64,000 nucleotides of DNA from JALRBM01 sp964615445 (GTDB lineage Bacteria > Patescibacteriota > Saccharimonadia > Saccharimonadales > Saccharimonadaceae): the NCBI GenBank assembly GCA_964615445.1, contig CAZTOK010000002.1, positions 16,945-80,944 of the forward strand, in the 5' to 3' direction. Below the pieces are notes generated by a model that was not told the DNA's origin, did no database searches, and saw only the letters and a list, made by a program, of their open reading frames with translations. Each line of letters starts with the position of its first letter. Positions within the stretch are counted from its first letter, which is position 1. Shown in pieces: positions 58,908-64,000 of this stretch. The translations under genes and the position numbers were made by a program.

Positions 58908-59462
58908 CTATGGCTTCGTGTTCTCGACGAGCCACTTCGCAATGAGCTTGCCGTGCCCGCTGTTGTCGTTGCCAGCCGGGTCGCTATTGTGCCACATCAC
59001 GCTATAAAGCTGAGCAGTACTTACATTGTCACAGCCCATGCAAAATTTCAGCCAGTCGCTATCACCAAAGTCATAACCCTTTTCCACATCCGGAATTGCA
59101 GGCACATCTGCTGACTGAAGCGCCTGCCGGTAGCTAATCGCAATCTGGCCAGTCCATCGCTGAATGGTAGCGTATGGTGGCGTATTATCATCAGACTGCG
59201 TATACGACCAAAGAACTGACCATGGACTAGGAGTCACCACGCATGAAAACAGGCGAAACGCCCCGCTCGCATTTGTCACTTTAGTCAGCTGGTCAGTACT
59301 CATCACTGGATTCTTGCAGGCCGGATCAGAACTAATCAAGCTGGACGAGCTCGCCCCTCCAGCGCCTGATCCGTTGTCCTCCTGATTGCGTCCGCACCCC
59401 GCCACAAGCAGCGCCAACACAACTGCTACAACAGAAACGCCCGCTAAACGTTTATGCACCAT
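58908..59462 (-). CDS. Secreted lipoprotein, unknown function
   Basis: 184 residues. Lipobox LLVAGC (Cys23), Gly/Ser linker to about residue 42, then a compact domain with four cysteines in two likely pairs (DPACKNP, FSCVVTP, FCMGCDN). Resembles the 13385 lipoprotein in layout, not clearly in sequence. GTGAGG ribosome site. GC-rich. Confidence 0.7.
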   Translation of the reverse strand: MVHKRLAGVSVVAVVLALLVAGCGRNQEDNGSGAGGASSSSLISSDPACKNPVMSTDQLTKVTNASGAFRLFSCVVTPSPWSVLWSYTQSDDNTPPYATIQRWTGQIAISYRQALQSADVPAIPDVEKGYDFGDSDWLKFCMGCDNVSTAQLYSVMWHNSDPAGNDNSGHGKLIAKWLVENTKP

Positions 59463-59559
59463 ACCTCACAATGTCGTAGTAAAGTACTCTGCGGCTAGCA
59501 TGCTATAAAGGCATACCAAGCAAAAACACCTATATGAGGTGTCGCATTGCTCTGAAGTG

Positions 59560-59638
59560 TATACTACTTTTACTTCACACGCAAGGAGATGCCCTAATCA
59601 TAAAGGTAGCCTGGTTTTCGGCGGGCTACCTTTATGAT
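59560..59638 (+). promoter_or_regulatory. Gene-less expression cassette
   Basis: TATACT (59560-59565), then AAGGAG (59583-59588) and ATG CCC TAA, then a 15-bp perfect hairpin (59597-59611 with 59624-59638). All signals of the cassette genes are present but the reading frame is two codons long. Either a deleted gene or a small RNA gene. Confidence 0.5.
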
Positions 59639-59644
59639 TTAAGC

Positions 59645-60418
59645 CTACGCGGCAGGTGTAAGTGTTTTTCTTTTATATGCTCGAACGGATAGTATATACA
59701 TTGCAAGCAAAATGCCAATACTCCAGGCAAATGCCAGCCATAGCTTATCGCCAGCCGCACCGGTTGTTAGTAGCGAACGCATTGTCTCAATTATAGGAGC
59801 AAGTGGTTGGTTTTCGGCAAACCCTCGCAGCAACGGCGTCATAGACGACGTGGGCACAAACGAAGGACTTATGAAAATAAGTAACATAAGTATATAACTA
59901 AACGACCCAGCTCCTTCTGCAGATTTTGCTTGTAAGCCAAAATATATTGCCATCCAGGTCGTCGCTAAGGTAAAAAGGGTAACAAGCGCGACAAACAGCA
60001 GCCATTCAACTGGTCCTGCACTCGTACGAAACCCGACAGCAAATGCTACAGCCAAAACAACAAGCGACGAAAATAAATTTGATAGCGTTGACGAAACCGC
60101 TTGACCACCTAAAATCGATGAGGGAGTAACAGGCATAGTACGGAACCGATTAATGATGCCTTTTTGGATGTCAGTGTTAAGACGATACGCCGCATAGGCA
60201 ATGCCGCTAACAACCGTCATGATAATAATCCCAGGCGTAATATAATCGACATATTGCACCGAACCAGTCTGCTGTCCAAGCGCGCCGCCTAGAACAAAAA
60301 CAAACATCAAAAGCAGCGCAATCGGCGTTAATATAACAGTAATAATCGTATCTGAGCTACGAACAATATGCCGCAAACTTCGCTTCGTCATAGTCCATGT
60401 ATCTTTAATAGCCTGCAT
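59645..60418 (-). CDS. ABC-2 type permease (DrrB-like)
   Basis: 257 residues from the ATG at 60418, with GGAGG upstream. Six hydrophobic helices and the ABC-2 signature region (DIQKGIINRFRTMPVTPSSILGG). Exporter permease for drugs, lipids or glycolipids, powered by the ATPase one base upstream. Last gene of the PadR operon. Confidence 0.9.
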   Translation of the reverse strand: MQAIKDTWTMTKRSLRHIVRSSDTIITVILTPIALLLMFVFVLGGALGQQTGSVQYVDYITPGIIIMTVVSGIAYAAYRLNTDIQKGIINRFRTMPVTPSSILGGQAVSSTLSNLFSSLVVLAVAFAVGFRTSAGPVEWLLFVALVTLFTLATTWMAIYFGLQAKSAEGAGSFSYILMLLIFISPSFVPTSSMTPLLRGFAENQPLAPIIETMRSLLTTGAAGDKLWLAFAWSIGILLAMYILSVRAYKRKTLTPAA

Positions 60419-60419
60419 A

Positions 60420-61361
60420 TTATTTTTCCTCCTTTTTGTTGCCAGTAAGCTTAAAGAATACATCATCAAGCGTTGGTACTTGCTGTGCAAAATCAGTCGG
60501 CTCAACCTTCGCATCACGAAGACACATAAACAGTTCGGCAATGCGAGCAGCACCGCTGGCGGCTACCGTAACGGACAACCCATTTTTTTCAGTAATCTCG
60601 TACTTATTTTTTAGAGCAGTCGCAGCAACTTTTAGTCGTTCTTCATCCTGGAAAGTGAACGTCACCAATCCTCCCGGAACAAGTTTTTTCAATTCGCTAG
60701 CAGTGCCAATGGCCGCGATTTTTCCTTCGTGCAACACGGCAATCTTATCCGCAAGTTCGTCCGCTTCTTCAAGATACTGCGTTGTCAAAAAAATGGTCGT
60801 ACCCTCCTTAGCTAACTTTCGAATAACCTGCCACATATTATTCCGTGCTTCAGGGTCTAATCCAGTCGTTGGTTCATCTAAAAAGATAATCGAAGGGTTG
60901 CCAATAAGACTCATAGCAATATCCAGTCGGCGTCGCATACCGCCAGAGTAAGTAAAAGCACGTCGATCTGCAGCATCTTTTAGCGAAAACTGTTCTAATA
61001 ACATACGGGCTGTCCCACGCGAGTCTTTACTATGCCGCAAATCACCAATAAGCTCCAAGTTTTCGCGGCCTGTTAGCATATCATCAACCGCGGCAAATTG
61101 ACCAGTTAAGCTAATACGGCGGCGCACATCTTCGGGCTGCTTAGCCACATCAATACCATCAACCATCGCCATGCCACTATCGGACTTCAAAAGCGTCGTT
61201 AATATATTGATAGTCGTGGTTTTACCTGCGCCATTTGCACCAAGTAGTGCAAATATACTTCCTTTTTTAACATCAAACGACACTCCTTTTAGTACCGCAA
61301 CCTTTTTAAAGGATTTGCGTAGGTCCTTAACTGTAACTGCTGCCATCATCTGGTCTGGCAT
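60420..61361 (-). CDS. ABC transporter ATPase (DrrA-like)
   Basis: 313 residues. Walker A GANGAGKTT, Q-loop TGQFAAVDD, signature YSGGMRRRLDIAM, Walker B IIFLDEPTTGLD, and a C-terminal regulatory extension of about 90 residues as in DrrA. AAAGGAG ribosome site. Follows the pentapeptide-repeat gene by 13 bases; pairs with the permease. Substrate unknown. Confidence 0.92.
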   Translation of the reverse strand: MPDQMMAAVTVKDLRKSFKKVAVLKGVSFDVKKGSIFALLGANGAGKTTTINILTTLLKSDSGMAMVDGIDVAKQPEDVRRRISLTGQFAAVDDMLTGRENLELIGDLRHSKDSRGTARMLLEQFSLKDAADRRAFTYSGGMRRRLDIAMSLIGNPSIIFLDEPTTGLDPEARNNMWQVIRKLAKEGTTIFLTTQYLEEADELADKIAVLHEGKIAAIGTASELKKLVPGGLVTFTFQDEERLKVAATALKNKYEITEKNGLSVTVAASGAARIAELFMCLRDAKVEPTDFAQQVPTLDDVFFKLTGNKKEEK

Positions 61362-61374
61362 ATTTTATGCTCCT

Positions 61375-62205
61375 TTATTGAATAACTACGCTGTCTAACT
61401 TAGCTTTTGCGCCCTTGAGAAGTGCATAGGTAACTTTATCCATTTTCGCACCTTCAAAATCGGCATGTCTCACATCGCAGTGGTGAAATAAAACATCATT
61501 TAAAATAGCATTTTTGAACGTCGTATCTTTAAACGAAGTACTATGAAACTTCGTGCTATTAAGCGTCATTCCTTCAAAGGATACATCCTTCAAGTCTGAC
61601 GCATTGAAGGTTGTGTCATCAAGGATAGCACCTTCAAATGTCGCACCCTTTAGTGCTGTCGCTTTAAATTGAGCATTTGTGAGATTAGCTTTGTCCATAC
61701 GAACATTTTGCATATCACAGCCGACAAATGCCACACTCGTTACATTCGCGCCTCTAAATGAGGAATCTCTCAGTGCGGCAGCCCTAAATACCGCCATATT
61801 TAGGTCTGAACCATCAAAATTTGATTTCGTTAAAGAACTAAAACTAAAATCAGCTCCTACAAGGTTGGTATTGCTCAAATCACTTTCCACTAGTTCAGTC
61901 GACGAAAACTTCGACGTGCTCCGCTTTGCTTTTTTAAACGTCTCCTTCAAGCTTTCGCGTAGAGAAGGCTCTTTTTCCCGTGCTTGCTCCGATGCAGGCG
62001 ACATCTGTTGCATAATTTCAGCGACATCTCCAAAAGAGTCGATAGTCATCTGGTATGCTTCCTCTTCGCTTTTGCCCTGTAGTCTCAAATCCTGATATTT
62101 TTCCGTTAGATTAACTAACAATTCTTGCTCAACCTCATTTCGAGCAGGGAAGTTGCCATACGGCTTAAATGTCTCGTGTAAAAATGTTTCTAATTTCTTT
62201 TCCAT
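61375..62205 (-). CDS. Pentapeptide-repeat protein with N-terminal HAAS-like domain
   Basis: 276 residues. Residues 1-75 resemble the helical HAAS/permease-prefix domain found beside PadR regulators (VEQELLVNLTEKYQDLRLQGKSEEEAYQMTIDSFGD). From about 100 to the end are pentapeptide repeats (LSNTNLVGADFSFSSLTKSN and on, roughly 30 units), a right-handed quadrilateral helix that can mimic DNA. Usual HAAS partners are membrane proteins; fusion to pentapeptide repeats is less common. AAGGAG site present. Confidence 0.8.
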   Translation of the reverse strand: MEKKLETFLHETFKPYGNFPARNEVEQELLVNLTEKYQDLRLQGKSEEEAYQMTIDSFGDVAEIMQQMSPASEQAREKEPSLRESLKETFKKAKRSTSKFSSTELVESDLSNTNLVGADFSFSSLTKSNFDGSDLNMAVFRAAALRDSSFRGANVTSVAFVGCDMQNVRMDKANLTNAQFKATALKGATFEGAILDDTTFNASDLKDVSFEGMTLNSTKFHSTSFKDTTFKNAILNDVLFHHCDVRHADFEGAKMDKVTYALLKGAKAKLDSVVIQ

Positions 62206-62214
62206 ACTTACTCC

Positions 62215-62544
62215 TTATAATAATATGTCCAAAATTTCTTTAGAAAAATTCCAGTTTTCTTTGTTGCTTTGGTAGAGCGCATGACCACTGGCAGTAATGT
62301 GATAATACTTTCGGCGTCCGCCCTGACTTTCGTCACCCCAATACGAAGAGATATGCCCGTCGTTCTCAAGACGTTTAAGACTTGAGTACATCGTAGCCTC
62401 TTTCAGCTCATACTGCTGGCCCGAAAGTTCATAAATACGTTTCGTAATCTCATAACCATACTTATCACCATCCGTTAAAAGTTTCAGGATGATCGTATCA
62501 GTATGACCACGAAGCAAATCTGATGATATTTTTTTGTCTATCAT
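62215..62544 (-). CDS. PadR-family transcriptional regulator
   Basis: 109 residues from the ATG at 62544 (MIDKKISSDLLRG), eight bases after TATACA, so probably leaderless. PadR winged helix: TDTIILKLLTDGDKYGYEITKRI, ATMYSSLKRLENDGHISSYW, GGRRKYYHITASGHALY. A small subfamily 1-type regulator; it should repress this export operon until a compound binds. First gene of four. Confidence 0.92.
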   Translation of the reverse strand: MIDKKISSDLLRGHTDTIILKLLTDGDKYGYEITKRIYELSGQQYELKEATMYSSLKRLENDGHISSYWGDESQGGRRKYYHITASGHALYQSNKENWNFSKEILDILL

Positions 62545-62613
62545 AATTACAGTGTATACCATATTACTATGACAGCCAAGGTAGTTTATTATAACTTCAT
62601 ATATAAATGAAAA

Positions 62614-62692
62614 CGCCCCTCCCAGGCGCTTCCATATCCATGGTGCTCCCAATGAGGGGTGTGGTGTGCCGCAGTTAAACTCGGGGAGGGCG
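62614..62692. ncRNA. Possible structured RNA
   Basis: CGCCCCTCCC and GGGGAGGGCG close a region of about 80 bases through a 9-bp stem with one bulge; inner CCATGG and GTGTGGTG stretches can pair further. It lies in the 230-base gap between padR and the MFS gene. No match to SRP RNA, tmRNA or 6S signatures by eye. It may be only a terminator for the MFS transcript. Confidence 0.3.
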
Positions 62693-62777
62693 ACAGAAAT
62701 GCTTTAGAGCCTTTATGGTCCTTCGTTTCCTCAAGAGGCTCTTGCAAAGAGCATGAGAAGGATACTCCCAGCCTATT

Positions 62778-63974
62778 TTATAAGTGAGCATGCCTACGAA
62801 ATATCAACAGAACCGGTATACCCAGACACAAGCCGACCGTCCCAATCATAAGAAAAGCTGCACTTAATGAATATGCATCTTTCATCCAACCAGCCACAGG
62901 GCCAATAATCATGAAACTGAGTGACTCAACAGTCGTGACGATAGATAGCTCCGTTGTACGCGTACGGTAATCGTTAGGCAGCACATTATACAGATACGTC
63001 CATGTTAGTACGTCAGAAAATGCTGATATAAACGCATGCGCTGCAACAAGCACCATAAGCCCAATGTAGCCCGTGGTTAGTGCAGCAGCGAGTGCGCCAA
63101 TTGGCATACAGAGCGTCAACATTACCCACATAGTACGAGCGTCAACTCGCGCCCCAAGATCGACACGTTGTAGCACAATCACTATCATCGAACGACCGAG
63201 ATATACTAGTGCAAATGTCCATGCTGGCATACCAGTTAGTTGCATACGTGGCTGAAGCAACCACAAGCATACAAAACCGCCCATCCGCACAATCGTCGAT
63301 AACAAGATGACCAACTGAATGTCAGGCTTACTACTCAACATAGTGTGAATGGTTTTACGCAGCGGTATATATACATAGCGATGACCACTATTCTGTTCTG
63401 GGAGTCGATCTAAGCCGAAACTGGTAATAACACCCGCCGCAAAAATAATCGGCTGCACCCAAAATGGCCATGCAATCGTACCGACAGCTACTAAGCTGCC
63501 GCCGATAACTGCGCTTGCCAGAAAACCGAAATTACGTACATCTACTCTACGCTTTTCATAGGTTGCATATGCCGCGCTGCGCACTGCTTTGTCCTCTAAA
63601 ACAGCCAGCGATCTCGTCATAATCGTACTCGTAGTATTAGAAAGTGCCGAGAGGAACAGACCATTTAGTAGATAGCAGAAAGCAAATTGCCAAAACGATG
63701 TACAGGTCAAAAAATAGAACGTCTGTATAACCTGCACCACCGTGCCAGCAACAATCACACGACGCACACCGAACCTATCAGCTACGTAACCAAGCGGAAC
63801 ATCAGTAGTGAATTTCACTACTGTAATTACCACCTGTAGTCCAAATATCTGCGTCTGGCTTAAGCCATAAGATTCAAAGTACAAATTAATGAACGAGGTT
63901 CCCAGGTATAACGACCATAAGAATTCCAGTGTCAAACAAACACACTGATTGCGTTTGGCAGCTACAGGCAACAT
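62778..63974 (-). CDS. MFS transporter
   Basis: 398 residues from the ATG at 63974, with GGAGG just upstream; the frame is open to the window edge. Twelve hydrophobic helices; motif A-like GYVADRFGVRRVIVAG after helix 2. Otherwise close to the general MFS 1 group without a readable substrate. Expected to act as an exporter or nutrient carrier in the cytoplasmic membrane. Confidence 0.85.
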   Translation of the reverse strand: MLPVAAKRNQCVCLTLEFLWSLYLGTSFINLYFESYGLSQTQIFGLQVVITVVKFTTDVPLGYVADRFGVRRVIVAGTVVQVIQTFYFLTCTSFWQFAFCYLLNGLFLSALSNTTSTIMTRSLAVLEDKAVRSAAYATYEKRRVDVRNFGFLASAVIGGSLVAVGTIAWPFWVQPIIFAAGVITSFGLDRLPEQNSGHRYVYIPLRKTIHTMLSSKPDIQLVILLSTIVRMGGFVCLWLLQPRMQLTGMPAWTFALVYLGRSMIVIVLQRVDLGARVDARTMWVMLTLCMPIGALAAALTTGYIGLMVLVAAHAFISAFSDVLTWTYLYNVLPNDYRTRTTELSIVTTVESLSFMIIGPVAGWMKDAYSLSAAFLMIGTVGLCLGIPVLLIFRRHAHL

Positions 63975-64000
63975 CACGCCTCCAATCGCTGCAGCCACAC

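Noticed and set aside
58665..59114. 149-residue plus-strand frame at 58665-59114
   Set aside because: Starts in low-quality sequence beside the N run and runs through a terminator into the antisense of a lipoprotein gene.
62614..62780. Signal recognition particle RNA, 6S RNA or tmRNA
   Set aside because: The region lacks the GGAA-loop core of SRP RNA, and no tmRNA acceptor arm or tag frame was found.
1..64000. CRISPR array or tandem repeats
   Set aside because: No regularly spaced identical repeats seen; the only obvious repeats are terminator hairpins and protein-level RCC1 and pentapeptide repeats.
1..64000. Alternative genetic code (TGA as Gly or Trp, as in some Patescibacteria)
   Set aside because: Trp is coded by TGG throughout, and many recognisable proteins end naturally at TGA.

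Overview
The window looks like a chromosomal piece of a Candidatus Saccharibacteria (TM7)/Patescibacteria genome. Evidence: moderate GC, short intergenic gaps, the standard code (TGA is used as a stop), an F-type ATP synthase operon with a very short delta subunit, a housekeeping-type sortase, DUF3048 and PEGA-domain envelope proteins, a PilX-like pilin, several Nudix enzymes, and many genes that seem to be read from leaderless mRNAs. Known members of this group live on actinobacterial hosts. The taxonomic call is inference from gene content, not from a marker search.

Layout. 1-2.7 kb is accessory: a membrane protein, an IS1595-type transposase remnant, a Panacea-domain toxin-antitoxin pair with a palindromic operator, and a protein with a HEPN-like motif. 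2.7-12.1 kb holds the ATP synthase genes (atpI/Z-B-E-F-H-A-G-D, minus strand). atpC is split from them by about 2.9 kb that carries a SLOG-like protein, a 14-TM drug exporter and two small membrane proteins. 12-24 kb mixes envelope proteins, a glutaredoxin, an ABC-F factor, two glycosyltransferases, a hydrolase, an M20 peptidase, pyrH and smpB. 24.3-28.2 kb is a tight operon for DNA repair and nucleotide clean-up (xth, GMK-like kinase, Nudix-MazG fusion, HAD phosphatase, NnrD-like protein). 28.2-41.3 kb carries a pilin/RCC1 fusion, tRNA-Leu, sortase, an inositol-phosphatase-like enzyme, PEGA and DUF4367-like membrane proteins, gltX, and a DUF3048-histidine kinase-response regulator operon facing a TrmB-like regulator. 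41.4-59.5 kb is the most unusual part: two paralogous HD-domain phosphohydrolases, a three-gene tail-fibre/beta-helix/PKD operon, several lipoproteins, an SPFH-like lipoprotein with a partner membrane protein, three Nudix proteins and two histidine phosphatases that both appear frameshifted. 59.6-62.5 kb is a PadR-controlled ABC-2 export operon with a pentapeptide-repeat protein. The window ends in an MFS transporter.

Two gene populations can be seen. Many housekeeping and regulatory genes have a TATAAT-like box only 6-9 bases before the ATG and no Shine-Dalgarno, so their mRNAs should be leaderless. A second set, mostly small secreted, lipoprotein or unknown genes with clearly GC-richer codons, sits in single-gene cassettes: a TTGnnn-17-TAnnnT promoter, a 40-60 base leader with a good Shine-Dalgarno, the gene, then a strong perfect hairpin. 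One such cassette (59.55-59.64 kb) holds no gene.

One run of ten N (58653-58662) is flanked by two damaged copies of the same hairpin. It looks like an assembly join across a hard-to-sequence terminator, so single-base indels elsewhere should also be treated with caution.
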